The notes under the pieces are model-generated. The model made no database searches. It was not told the origin of the DNA and saw only the letters and a list, made by a program, of their open reading frames with translations. The translations under genes were made by a program, and so were the position numbers. From the NCBI GenBank assembly GCA_009917545.1, contig QZDW01000010.1, positions 1 through 64,000 on the forward strand: a DNA stretch of 64,000 nt, given 5' to 3'. This document shows, in pieces, positions 19,293-27,378 of this stretch. Each line of letters starts with the position of its first letter. The first letter of the stretch is position 1. The DNA comes from a bacterium 1XD42-76. GTDB taxonomy: Bacteria; Bacillota; Clostridia; Lachnospirales; Lachnospiraceae.

Positions 19293-19430
19293 ATGCAAAA
19301 GTCCTTTGAGCAGGCTGAGAGATACAGAAAGTCGGCGGAGTACGGTATTTTGGGGACACAGGCACTGGCAGCAGGCAGTCTTTGGGCTTACAGAGAGATA
19401 CAGGAAAGTGTGCAGGGATTTGAGGCATAA
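19293..19430 (+). CDS. small hypothetical protein between rnr and smpB
   Basis: A 45-residue ORF, ATG 6 bases after GGAGG, placed 12 bases after rnr and 45 before smpB. It reads MQKSFEQAERYRKSAEYGIL and ends AYREIQESVQGFEA; probably a helical hairpin, no cysteine or signal. The good ribosome site and operon position favour a real gene. No family recognised. Confidence 0.55.
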   Translation: MQKSFEQAERYRKSAEYGILGTQALAAGSLWAYREIQESVQGFEA

Positions 19431-19475
19431 GAATGTGCGGCGGACGCCGTGCAAAAGGGGAAGGAAGGGAGCGCT

Positions 19476-19940
19476 TTGAAGAGCGGTACGAAACTGATTG
19501 CCAACAATAAAAAGGCATATTTTGATTACTTTATCGACGATAAGTTTGAATGTGGAATCGCCCTCGCCGGGACGGAAGTAAAATCCCTGCGAATGGGAAA
19601 ATGCAGCATTAAGGAGTCGTTTGTACGCATTATAAACGACGAGGTTATGATTCTCGGAATGCATATCAGCCCTTACGAAAAAGGGAATATTTTCAATAAG
19701 GATCCTTTGCGTGACCGGAAACTTCTGATGCACCGGTATGAGATCAATAAGCTGAAGGGGAAGATTCAGGAGAAAGGATATACGCTGGTTCCGCTGCAGG
19801 TATACTTTAAGGGAAGCCTGGTGAAGGTGGAAATTGGCCTGGCACGAGGGAAAAAGCTTTATGATAAGAGAGCAGATATCGCGAAAAAGGATCAGAGGCG
19901 GGAATTGGAAAAGGATTTCAAGGTGAAAAACCTGTATTGA
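19476..19940 (+). CDS. smpB: SsrA-binding protein SmpB
   Basis: 154 residues from the TTG at 19476, which gives the standard [19 protein letters not shown] start and lies 5 bases after AAGGGAG; a GTG at 19449 would add nine unlikely residues. Beta-barrel motifs [11 protein letters not shown] and the C-terminal tail [20 protein letters not shown], which enters the decoding centre, are intact. It binds tmRNA encoded 500 bases downstream and rescues stalled ribosomes. Confidence 0.96.
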   Translation: MKSGTKLIANNKKAYFDYFIDDKFECGIALAGTEVKSLRMGKCSIKESFVRIINDEVMILGMHISPYEKGNIFNKDPLRDRKLLMHRYEINKLKGKIQEKGYTLVPLQVYFKGSLVKVEIGLARGKKLYDKRADIAKKDQRRELEKDFKVKNLY

Positions 19941-20020
19941 CCGGAAGGCCGCGGCGGCGGATTTCCTGTACAGCAGGTGACAGGGGTTCTTTCTGACTGC
20001 GGCCGGGGAGGATGGTTATA

Positions 20021-20173
20021 ATGACAGAAAGAAAGGATAAGCTGGTCTGCGAACTGGAGGAGGAGATAAAAAGACTTAGAGAGGAAAACCGGAAATTGGA
20101 AGAGACCGTGCAGTGGATGCATGATTTAATCTGGAAGCTGGTAAAGGAACGGAAAGGAAACAAGGAGCAGTAA
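20021..20173 (+). CDS. small coiled-coil protein
   Basis: A 50-residue ORF, MTERKDKLVCELEEEIKRLR onwards, strongly heptad-patterned and charged, with a C-terminal VQWMHDLIWKLVKERKG amphipathic helix. A GGGGAGG site is 8-10 bases before the ATG. It sits between smpB and the ssrA promoter. Function unknown; the size and site suggest it is expressed. Confidence 0.6.
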   Translation: MTERKDKLVCELEEEIKRLREENRKLEETVQWMHDLIWKLVKERKGNKEQ

Positions 20174-20198
20174 GGAAGCAGGAAAGGAAACGAACATG

Positions 20199-20361
20199 GA
20201 TAGCCGCATTTGCCGATATCAGGTATCGGCAGGTAAAGCAGATTATTAAGATAGTTAGCTACATTTGCCTATATCGAAAATTGGCAAGCAGAGCAGATTA
20301 TCAACATGGATAGCTGCATTTGCCTGTATCGTATATAGACAAGTAGGCAGATTATCAAAAT
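20199..20361 (+). repeat. three tandem 55-bp repeats upstream of ssrA
   Basis: Units start at 20199, 20254 and 20309, so the first two are exactly 55 bp and the third about 53. Each has the order (G/A)TAGC-GCATTTGCC-ATATC...GGCA...GCAGATTAT. Each unit contains an internal inverted repeat (TTTGCC...GGCAG; unit 1 also GATATC...GTATCGGC). The array ends 22 bases before the ssrA -35 box. Confidence 0.8.
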
Positions 20362-20383
20362 AAGGTAAACTGCAAAATTCGTC

Positions 20384-20412
20384 TTGACGCCGCTTCTAAA
20401 AGGTGATAAAAT
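20384..20412 (+). promoter_or_regulatory. ssrA promoter
   Basis: TTGACG, a 17-base spacer, TAAAAT, 27 bases before the mature tmRNA 5' end. Confidence 0.85.
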
Positions 20413-20439
20413 GATTTCACTCCAAGAGAGTGCCAGTAA

Positions 20440-20783
20440 GGGCTTGTACTGGTTTCGACGGGGGCTATGAAGCTGGTGAAGCTATCCGCATGCGATGCGT
20501 TAAATGGCAAACCTAAATATAAACGCTAACGATAACGAATTAGCATTTGCAGCCTAATTAAGGCTGTTGTCGGCCTCAGGGCACTCACACCTTGAATAAC
20601 CGGCATCATTTTATGTGAGAAACGACGGGTGCAAAGCTTTGAGCACACGGGCGTAGAATGAAGCTACTGAACGCACCAGGATGTCTGTTTCCGGATGCGG
20701 GAGGGAATTTTAAAGAACAGACTATGATAGTAGAAGAACAGGGGATTGGTTTTCGGACAGGGGTTCGATTCCCCTCAGGTCCA
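20440..20783 (+). ncRNA. ssrA: transfer-messenger RNA (tmRNA)
   Basis: The 5' GGGCTTG (20440-20446) pairs with 3' CAGGTCC (20776-20782) as the acceptor stem, with discriminator A at 20783; CCA is not encoded. The tRNA-like TTCGACGGGG follows the start, and GGTTCGATTCC forms the T-loop. The tag frame begins at GCA 20507 and reads ANLNINANDNELAFAA then TAA (ending 20557). With SmpB it releases stalled ribosomes and tags the peptide for proteolysis. It lies downstream of rnr and smpB. Confidence 0.96.
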
Positions 20784-20828
20784 TAAAAGGCCCTGATGCC
20801 AGGGCTCTTGAATGTTCGAGGCAGGCAA

Positions 20829-20864
20829 AAAGGCAATCAGACATATATCTGGTTGCCTTTTTTT
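20829..20864 (+). terminator. ssrA terminator
   Basis: AAGGCAATCAGA pairs with TCTGGTTGCCTT around a short ATATA loop, followed by a T-run to 20864. Confidence 0.88.
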
Positions 20865-20980
20865 CATGAAAGTCCGTTGCTGCCTTTTCCCTTTCGGACA
20901 AAGATTCACTTAAAATTCATTTTGAATTTGTACTTCCCTTCGTATTCCCTTCCGCTCATACGATTTCTCCGTGTTCTATA

Positions 20981-21019
20981 GAATCAGTGATTGATTCACC
21001 GGCAGATCTGAGCTATAAT
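20981..21019 (+). promoter_or_regulatory. promoter and palindrome for the second MATE gene
   Basis: TTGATT (20991-20996), a 17-base spacer, TATAAT (21014-21019). GAATCA (20981-20986) and TGATTC (20992-20997) form an inverted repeat across the -35 box, a candidate operator. The transcript would start before repeat R5. Confidence 0.7.
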
Positions 21020-21037
21020 AGAACAGACATATTTTTG

Positions 21038-21152
21038 ATAGTAAACCTTCATGCGCCCACGAGTGAGCATACCACCAGGAATGAAAGAAGTTAAGGCGCA
21101 TTGGGCATCCCTGAATTTATGCTGCCTGACGGCGGCGGGACTTTCATAGTAA
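21038..21152 (+). repeat. dispersed repeat copy R5, within a 5' leader
   Basis: Full-length copy bounded by ATAGTAA on both sides. It lies between the promoter at 20991-21019 and the MATE2 start; its final bases (AGTAAGGAG) form that gene's ribosome site. The GC hairpin is GCTGCC-TGAC-GGCGGC, keeping pairing through a U-G wobble. It would be transcribed. Confidence 0.9.
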
Positions 21153-21168
21153 GGAGTTGGATCCGAAT

Positions 21169-22546
21169 GGCAGCAGTGGAAAATGACTTTTCGAAGGGCA
21201 GTGTCGTCAGAAATATCCTTAATCTGTCGATTCCCATGACGATGGCACAGCTCGTACACGTATTGTATAATGTGGTAGACCGCATTTATATTGGCTATAT
21301 TCCCGATGAGGCGACACTTTCTCTGACCGGGCTCGGCATATGCCTGCCGGTGACAATGGCTGTGATTGCCTTTGCCAATCTGTTCGGCATGGGCGGCGCT
21401 CCCCTGTGTTCAATCGAACGGGGAAAGGGCAACGAGCAGGAAGCGGAAGCCATCATGGGCAATTCTTTCACACTAATGCTGATCTTCGGCATACTCCTGA
21501 CCGCGATCGGGCTCATGTTTAAACGTCCGCTTCTGTATTTGTTCGGGGCGAGCGACATCACCTATCCGTACGCCAGCGCTTATATGACAATCTATATACT
21601 GGGCAGCATTTTTGTGATGACGGGACTGGGAATGAATGCGTTCATCAATTCTCAGGGCTTTGCCAGAGTAGGAATGATGACAGTCTTTCTGGGAGCGGTT
21701 ACGAATATCATTCTGGATCCGATTTTCATTTTCAGGCTCCATATGGGAGTACAGGGGGCAGCGCTGGCGACCGTGATCTCCCAATTTCTGTCGGCGGTCT
21801 GGATTATCTGTTTTTTGACAGGGAAACGCGCGATCCTTAAGCTCAGGCCCTCTGCCATGCATCTGAGCGGGCGGCGCGTCAAGCGCATTACAGCAATGGG
21901 AACCTCAAGCTTTATGGCCGGCTTCACCAACAGTCTGGTGGCGGTAGCCTGCAATGCGACGTTATGGAGCTTTGGCGGCGACCTCTATGTGGGTGTTATG
22001 GCAGTACTCCATTCAGTACGCGAGATCACAGAAAATATCGTCAAAGGCGTTACGGCCGGCTCACAGCCCTTTCTGGGCTTTAACTATGGCGCCGGAGAGT
22101 ACGACCGCGTGAAACAGGCGATCCGCTTTATTTCCATTGTTACGATCTCCTTTACAGTGGTATCCTGGCTGGCGGTCTCCTTTTTCCCGGTATTTTTCAT
22201 CAAAATTTTCAACCACGACGAGGAGCTGATTGCCGCGGCCATTCCGGCGATCCGCGTTTATTTCTTCGGTTTCTGCATGATGTCCTTACAATTTTCGGGG
22301 CAGGCAAGCTTTGTGGGACTGGGGAAGGCAAAGCAGGCAGCGTTTTTCTCCATTTTCCGCAAGGTAATTATCGTACTGCCGCTGACTCTTTTACTGCCCC
22401 ATGTAGGCGGCCTTGGTGTGATGGGAGTTTTTATGGCAGAGCCGATCTCCAACCTTGTCGGCGGCCTGGCCTGTTACGGTACCATGCTTCATATTGTGTG
22501 GCCGGAGCTCAGTGGGAAAGGGGAGAAGAATGGAGCTGTTAAATGA
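21169..22546 (+). CDS. MATE-family efflux transporter (second copy)
   Basis: 458 residues from 21169; the frame opens at 21101 but that section is repeat R5 (reading GIPEFMLPDGGGTF). Twelve membrane helices; signature NILNLSIPMTMAQLVHVLYN followed by VVDRIYIG, and second-half SFMAGFTNSLVAVACNATLW. It resembles MepA/NorM-type pumps and differs clearly from the MATE at 6112. The end overlaps the next gene by 17 bases, so it heads a four-gene operon with three small PH-like proteins. Confidence 0.9.
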
Positions 22547-23105
22547 AGCTTATGCGCGTTATGTGGTGCATCATGAGGTGACGGAGGAAAAGCTTGTGCA
22601 TCTCGATTCCGGTGTAAGAAAGCTGGGATTTCGCTCTGGAGGGAGACGAATTGTGACTGCGCTGGCTGCGGCCGGGGCAATGGCGCTTACAGCCGGATAT
22701 CTGCTCGACGGGATCATGTCGGCTGTTCTTTTCTTTGCCGGATGCATGAGCCTGTTCTGGGCGGCACTGGGGCTTTTTTCTGTTTTTAATGCTGCTAGGA
22801 ATGCCAGAAAGGCAATTCATATTCAGTATGAAAAGAGAAAAAATGAGGGGAATCATGCCTGGGAATACCGGTTTTTTGATGACTGCTATGAGGTGATCGG
22901 CCGGTTTGAGAAATCACGTGTGCAGTACAGGCATATCGGGCGCCTGATTGAGATCTCCGGTATGCTTGCTTTGGTGGAAAAAGGGAACCTGGTCCGCTAT
23001 TTTATGAAAAGTGATGTGACGGGAGGAAGCGGAGATGAGCTGGCGGCTTTCCTGGAACAAAAGAGCGGCCTGAAGCTGCAATATGTACGGGTCAGAGGTA
23101 GATAA
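22530..23105 (+). CDS. YcxB-like membrane protein
   Basis: 191 residues from ATG 22530 (GGGGAGAAG site), inside the end of the MATE gene. Two adjacent membrane helices (about 55-100) are followed by a cytosolic beta-rich domain with YRFFDDCYEVIGRFEKSRVQ and YRHIGRLIEISGMLALVEKG, the pattern of the YcxB-like C-terminal (bacterial PH-like) fold. Function unknown. It heads a set of three related small proteins. Confidence 0.65.
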   Translation: MELLNEAYARYVVHHEVTEEKLVHLDSGVRKLGFRSGGRRIVTALAAAGAMALTAGYLLDGIMSAVLFFAGCMSLFWAALGLFSVFNAARNARKAIHIQYEKRKNEGNHAWEYRFFDDCYEVIGRFEKSRVQYRHIGRLIEISGMLALVEKGNLVRYFMKSDVTGGSGDELAAFLEQKSGLKLQYVRVRGR

Positions 23106-23107
23106 AG

Positions 23108-23515
23108 ATGGAAACTTTATTCGCAGTGAGGATGGAGTACGGAGTGGAAATGTATTATCATCAGGTAATCGCCTCGAAGGCATCACCTCCCTCGGAGGCC
23201 GGCCGGGCGTCTGATGAGAAACAGGCGCGGGCGCTTCTTGAAAGTTCGTGTCTGGAGGGGATGTACTGTAATGCTGTTTTCCGGGAGGGCAGCTTTGAGG
23301 TGGAGAATCCGGAAATTATTACGGAATATGATTATGACGGCATTACCGGCGTTCAGGAAACGAGCCGGTATTTCGTGATATTCTGGAACCGTTCCATTAT
23401 GATTTCTATCGAGAAGGCTGGTTTTTACAGGGGACATATGGAAGAATTTGCAGCATTTTTGTGGAGAAAGTGCGGAAAAAAGTGGCAGAGGAGTTTACAG
23501 GAACATGAAAATTAA
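23108..23515 (+). CDS. soluble PH-like (YcxB C-terminal-like) protein
   Basis: 135 residues, two bases after the previous stop. No membrane helix. The second half (YDYDGITGVQETSRYFVIFW, then NRSIMISIEKAGF and EEFAAFLWRKCG) aligns by eye with the C-terminal domain of the upstream gene, so it may be a headless paralogue. The ribosome site is poor; translational coupling is likely. Its end overlaps the next start by 11 bases. Confidence 0.55.
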   Translation: METLFAVRMEYGVEMYYHQVIASKASPPSEAGRASDEKQARALLESSCLEGMYCNAVFREGSFEVENPEIITEYDYDGITGVQETSRYFVIFWNRSIMISIEKAGFYRGHMEEFAAFLWRKCGKKWQRSLQEHEN

Positions 23516-23972
23516 AAAGGATACCCGGCCGCAGCTTACCCGGCTTCCGAGGATCATACTCAGATACCGCCTGATGGTTCCGGCTGTTGGCCTTCTGGAC
23601 GCTCTGACGATGGCCGGATTTTTTATGAATCCAGTGACGGAAGGAAGATGGGGGCTTAAGATCTTCTACTTTGTGTGCGGGCTCATAGGCGTTGGCTTTG
23701 CGCTGTGGGGATTTCTTTGGCGGGCCGCAGTGGATGGAAAATGGATTGTTGTGCGTCCGGTCGTGGGCAAGGCGAAAGATGTGCCGTTTACTGATCTGAA
23801 AAAGGCTGTCATCCGCAAGAAGAAAAGGAACGGTTCATTTGTCTATTATCAACTGATCGACAGGCATGATGGGGAGATCGTGAAAATCTATCCCGTCATG
23901 TCAGAAAGTGCGGAGCTTCTGGAACGGCTTAAGCGGCTGGGAATTCCCATCGAAGAGGTTTCAGACAGGTAG
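23505..23972 (+). CDS. two-helix membrane protein with PH-like tail
   Basis: 155 residues from ATG 23505, overlapping the upstream stop; a longer frame from 23448 lies inside that gene. Two hydrophobic segments (about 23-42 and 53-72) precede a basic beta-rich domain with VPFTDLKKAVIRKKKRNGSF and VYYQLIDRHDGEIVKIYP. It looks like the third PH-fold protein of the cluster. Unknown function. Confidence 0.55.
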   Translation: MKIKKDTRPQLTRLPRIILRYRLMVPAVGLLDALTMAGFFMNPVTEGRWGLKIFYFVCGLIGVGFALWGFLWRAAVDGKWIVVRPVVGKAKDVPFTDLKKAVIRKKKRNGSFVYYQLIDRHDGEIVKIYPVMSESAELLERLKRLGIPIEEVSDR

Positions 23973-24046
23973 GACAGACGGAGAGGAATGACAACAGGAT
24001 TTCTGTACATACTAACCTTTGAGTTTAAATAAAGGAGGTATGGAAC

Positions 24047-24361
24047 ATGACAAAATTGGGATGCAGCGTGACGACTTGTGTTCACAATTCAGAGAAATGC
24101 TGCTGCCGTCAGGGAATCCTTGTGGAGGGCGCAGGCGCACATGATTCCTGCGATACCTGCTGCGGAAGCTTTGAGGAGAACCGGGGCGGATTGTTCAAAA
24201 ATCTGTTTAAAACGCCGGAATCCAGAATTGATGTGGAATGCAGCGCAGTAAACTGCCTGTACAATGACGAGCACCGGTGCAGAGCAGAGCGGATCACGAT
24301 TATGGGAGATGGTGCGAAAGCGGTTGGCCAGACCGAGTGTGTGAGCTTCCGCCAGAAATAA
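24047..24361 (+). CDS. tandem DUF1540 protein
   Basis: 104 residues behind AAAGGAGG. Two cysteine modules of the DUF1540 type: GCSVTTCVHNSEKCCCRQGI (about 5-24) and ECSAVNCLYNDEHRCRAERI (about 67-86), each ending in a C-x-F segment. DUF1540 proteins are small, probably metal-binding, common in spore-forming Clostridia; the role is not established. Probably a single-gene unit. Confidence 0.85.
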   Translation: MTKLGCSVTTCVHNSEKCCCRQGILVEGAGAHDSCDTCCGSFEENRGGLFKNLFKTPESRIDVECSAVNCLYNDEHRCRAERITIMGDGAKAVGQTECVSFRQK

Positions 24362-24410
24362 CAGGCGTTTTCAGGAAACGGCTGTACTGCCCGGTCAGGG
24401 CATAAAAACA

Positions 24411-24436
24411 GATCCTCTGTCATTTGACAGGGGATC
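24411..24436 (+). terminator. hairpin after the DUF1540 gene
   Basis: GATCC-T-CTGTC pairs with GACAG-G-GGATC around ATTT. The T-rich tail is weak, so termination is only probable. Confidence 0.5.
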
Positions 24437-24473
24437 GTTCTGATTCTATAGGAAACTGTGCTTTGTAGAAGAA

Positions 24474-24493
24474 AAAGCCCTCCGGGAGGACGC
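24474..24493 (-). terminator. terminator for the minus-strand methyltransferase
   Basis: On the minus strand GTCCTC pairs with GAGGGC around a short CCG loop, followed by TTTTTC, directly after the stop of the gene at 24497. Confidence 0.6.
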
Positions 24494-24496
24494 CCC

Positions 24497-25396
24497 TCAG
24501 TCTGCCTCCCAGCGCCCGGAAGCACCGCAGGGGAGCGCGAGGCCCGAGGCTGTGACGGGAAGTCCGATCTCGTCAGCTGTGACGCGGCCCTGACACTGCG
24601 GGACCACGCAGGAGCTTAGCATATAACTCAGGACAGACGGCGCAAGCCCTGTGGTGTAGGAATTAATGAGGAAGAACAAAGGGGTATCGGAAAGCAGCTT
24701 GGTACAGAGCGCTACGAGGGGGAACACGGCCTCCTCGATCTTCCAGATCTCTCCTTTGGGACCGCGGCCGTAGGAGGGCGGATCCATGATAATAGCGTCA
24801 TAATGGTTCTGACGCCGCAGCTCACGCTCTGCGAATTTGATACAGTCATCCACGATCCAGCGGACAGGAGCAGATTCCAGGCCGCTTGCTTTGGCATTTT
24901 CCCTGGCCCAGCCCACCATGCCTTTGGAGGCGTCTACATGAGTGACGGATGCCCCGGCTTTGGCAGCGGCCAGAGTGGCCCCGCCGGTATAGGCAAAGAG
25001 ATTCAACACTTTGACTGGACGGGCGGCTTGTTTTATTTTATTGCCAAACCAGTCCCAGTTGACAGCCTGCTCCGGAAAGAGCCCGGTATGCTTGAAGGCA
25101 AAGGGCTTGAGACGAAAGGTCAGCTCCCCGTAGCGGATACTCCACTGCTCAGGCAGGCGGAAGGACTCCCACTCACCGCCTCCCCTGGAGCTTCTGTGAT
25201 AATGGCCGTCGATGTGCTGCCATTCCCGTGCCTTTTTATCCGTATTCCAGATGACCTGGGGATCCGGGCGCAGCAGAATGTAACGCCCCCAGCGTTCGAG
25301 TTTTTCCCCTTCTGAACAGTCGATGATTTCATAATCGTTCCATTTATCAGCAATCCACATAGAATTTGTACCGTCGCTTTCTGCAAAAAACTTCAT
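24497..25396 (-). CDS. class I SAM-dependent rRNA methyltransferase (RlmI/RlmK-like)
   Basis: 299 residues. SAM-binding motif I is NLFAYTGGATLAAAKAGA, the acidic motif is THVDASKGMVGWA, and catalytic motif IV is DPPSYGRGPKGE. This resembles the Rossmann domain of large-subunit rRNA methyltransferases without the N-terminal PUA domain. The ATG lies within repeat R6, whose GGAGGG variant provides the ribosome site four bases upstream. An internal Met13 is an alternative start. Exact target base unknown. Confidence 0.8.
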   Translation of the reverse strand: MKFFAESDGTNSMWIADKWNDYEIIDCSEGEKLERWGRYILLRPDPQVIWNTDKKAREWQHIDGHYHRSSRGGGEWESFRLPEQWSIRYGELTFRLKPFAFKHTGLFPEQAVNWDWFGNKIKQAARPVKVLNLFAYTGGATLAAAKAGASVTHVDASKGMVGWARENAKASGLESAPVRWIVDDCIKFAERELRRQNHYDAIIMDPPSYGRGPKGEIWKIEEAVFPLVALCTKLLSDTPLFFLINSYTTGLAPSVLSYMLSSCVVPQCQGRVTADEIGLPVTASGLALPCGASGRWEAD

Positions 25397-25500
25397 GCGC
25401 CCTCCAGTGAGCGCACCACCGTAGACGAAAATCTTCCAGGCGCACTTGGAATCCCTGAATGTATGCCGTCTGTCTATAGTAACCTTTATACGCCCTCAAA
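25391..25500 (+). repeat. dispersed repeat copy R6 plus partial second unit
   Basis: CTTCATGCGCCCTCCAGTGA to TATAGTAA (25391-25482), lacking the GC hairpin's right arm. A truncated second start follows (AACCTTTATACGCCCTCAAA, 25481-25500). The complement of its left edge makes the start codon and ribosome site of the minus-strand methyltransferase. Confidence 0.8.
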
Positions 25501-25667
25501 TCTTTTTATAGTATAAAGGATAAGCGGCATGCTGTCAAACAGATAAAATGCGCCGCAAGAGGGGATGCACGGACTGGACGCTTTCAATTTGTATCCGGAT
25601 TCCATGCAGGATTTCCTGCCGTCTGAAGTGCCAGTGTAAAAGTAAGAGAATTGAAAGATTCTGCATA

Positions 25668-25696
25668 TTGAATAATTGAGAAAATACTGGTAAAAT
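25668..25696 (+). promoter_or_regulatory. promoter for the wall-binding-repeat protein
   Basis: TTGAAT, a 17-base spacer, TAAAAT, about 105 bases before the start. The rest of the roughly 300-base gap (25500-25667) shows nothing else. Confidence 0.6.
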
Positions 25697-25800
25697 AAAA
25701 AATGGACGTATTGCCCTTTTCTGGCAGAAAGCAGGTTCGCGTCCGGTTACAGCGGCCGGCATCAGGAAGATCCTGCCGCAAACGAAAGGAATGGATAAGG

Positions 25801-27213
25801 ATGAAAAAAGGATTCAAAATACTGACGGCCGCCATGATGCTGAGCCTGGGCCTTTTTACGATGAGCGCATACGCGGAAGGCTGGTCGCTGTCTAATAATA
25901 CCTGGATCTATCTGGATAATAATGGAAACAGGGTGACAAATGAATGGAGAAAAGGGGCGGACAACCTCTGGCGCTATCTGAATGGAAGCGGAGAAATGTC
26001 TATAAGTACCTGGGCGGACAACGAGTATTATGTGGATTCCAACGGAATCATGGTGACGAACCAGTGGCAGCAGTTGAGAGACCCGTATGATGATTATGGT
26101 GAGACATACTGGTTTTATTTTGGCGGCAGCGGCAAGATGATTCGTGATGGATGGAAGAAGATTGACGGCAAGAATTATCTTTTCGATTCCGATGGGATTA
26201 TGCAGACGGGCTGGTCTGACGACGGGATGTATTATCTGGGGAGCGACGGTGCAATGAAAACAGGCTGGCGTTACCTGGAGCCCCAGGAGAGGGATGACGA
26301 CGAGGATTCTTACTCAGGCCCGGAGAGTGACGACGGAAAATACTGGTATTACTTTTCGCCCAATGGTAAGAAATTTACCCCGGCCGGAACGGACGCCGGC
26401 GGAGATTACCGGGTGAGCAAGGTAAACGGCAAATATTACTGTTTTAATTATGACGGCCAGATGCAGACCGGATGGGTCTATATGGAGGGCGATCCGGAGA
26501 CAGCAGATAAGAATTCCATTGAACACTGGAGGTATTTTGCAGAGGACGGTATCAAGAATACAACACTGGGGACGCCGGTAACAGGCTGGCTGTCATTAGA
26601 ACCGCCGGAGCCCTTACAGGATAATGTGGACGAACCCGTGGTGTGGTATTACTTTAATAAGGATGGAACGCCAAAGACAGGTCCGGACTACGAAGAGGTC
26701 TCCACGAATGACTTCGTGAGAATCAACAGTAAAAGCTATCTGTTCAACCAGCGGGGCAACCCGGTACACGGTCTGCTGCGCGTACAGATTGGAGATACAG
26801 GAGAATATACCTCCTACTATTTTGATGAGTCCTCGAGGACAGCGCTGACAGGAAAACGTAAGATCGAGGAAGGCGACGGCACGGAATCCACCTTCTATTT
26901 TAATGAAGGAACGAATGCAGGCCGTGGCTTTACCGGGGTAAAGAGCGGATACCTTTACTACATGGGTAAGCGCCAGGAGGCGGACAGCGACAGCCGCTAT
27001 GTGGCCATCAGCCTGCCGGCGGGAAGCGGATATCATACGTATGTCGTCAACACCTCCGGCCGCGTATCGAAGAATACGACGGTTAAGGATCGCGACGGCA
27101 ACAAATATAAGGTAAACAGCACAGGAATTCTGCAGGAGTTAAACGGCGAAGCCGTAGGCTCGGAAAAGTTCGGTGACCCGGTTGAGCCGGTTTATGAGGA
27201 AAATGATTTTTAA
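25801..27213 (+). CDS. secreted protein with cell-wall-binding (choline-binding-type) repeats
   Basis: 470 residues from ATG 25801 (AAAGGA site); the longer frame from 25702 is rejected because it would bury the signal peptide. Signal MKKGFKILTAAMMLSLGLFT then SAYA, cleaved near residue 25. The rest is made of about ten CW-binding repeats, for example GWKKIDGKNYLFDSDGIMQT, each with W/Y aromatic pairs and a G at the turn. No catalytic domain is visible, so it is probably a surface adhesin or scaffold retained on teichoic or phosphocholine-bearing wall polymers. Confidence 0.85.
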   Translation: MKKGFKILTAAMMLSLGLFTMSAYAEGWSLSNNTWIYLDNNGNRVTNEWRKGADNLWRYLNGSGEMSISTWADNEYYVDSNGIMVTNQWQQLRDPYDDYGETYWFYFGGSGKMIRDGWKKIDGKNYLFDSDGIMQTGWSDDGMYYLGSDGAMKTGWRYLEPQERDDDEDSYSGPESDDGKYWYYFSPNGKKFTPAGTDAGGDYRVSKVNGKYYCFNYDGQMQTGWVYMEGDPETADKNSIEHWRYFAEDGIKNTTLGTPVTGWLSLEPPEPLQDNVDEPVVWYYFNKDGTPKTGPDYEEVSTNDFVRINSKSYLFNQRGNPVHGLLRVQIGDTGEYTSYYFDESSRTALTGKRKIEEGDGTESTFYFNEGTNAGRGFTGVKSGYLYYMGKRQEADSDSRYVAISLPAGSGYHTYVVNTSGRVSKNTTVKDRDGNKYKVNSTGILQELNGEAVGSEKFGDPVEPVYEENDF

Positions 27214-27303
27214 GGAATTGCCCTCAGTTGAGCATGCTCCATGAATGAAAGTGATTTATGCGCATTTGGAATCCCTGAATTTATGCCGTCTGACGGCGGC
27301 GGA
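27214..27303 (+). repeat. dispersed repeat copy R7
   Basis: Begins at the stop of the wall-binding gene. The left arm is degenerate (GCCCTCAGTTGAGCATGC), but ATGAATGAAAG, TGCGCATTTGGAATCCCTGA and GCCGTC-TGAC-GGCGGC are clear. The hairpin survives through a U-G wobble. Confidence 0.85.
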
Positions 27304-27321
27304 CTCCTAAAGGAAAGATAT

Positions 27322-27360
27322 AAAAGCTACCCGGACAGATTGAGGTTCCAGGTAGCTTTT
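27322..27360. terminator. bidirectional terminator between converging genes
   Basis: AAAAGCTACC (27322-27331) pairs with GGTAGCTTTT (27351-27360). A-run and T-run flanks let it stop both the wall-binding gene and the minus-strand trpB2 transcript. Confidence 0.85.
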
Positions 27361-27378
27361 GTATCCCAGTCAGACAGG

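Noticed and set aside
20199-20361. CRISPR array
   Set aside because: Only three contiguous 55-bp units with no distinct spacers and no cas genes in the window.
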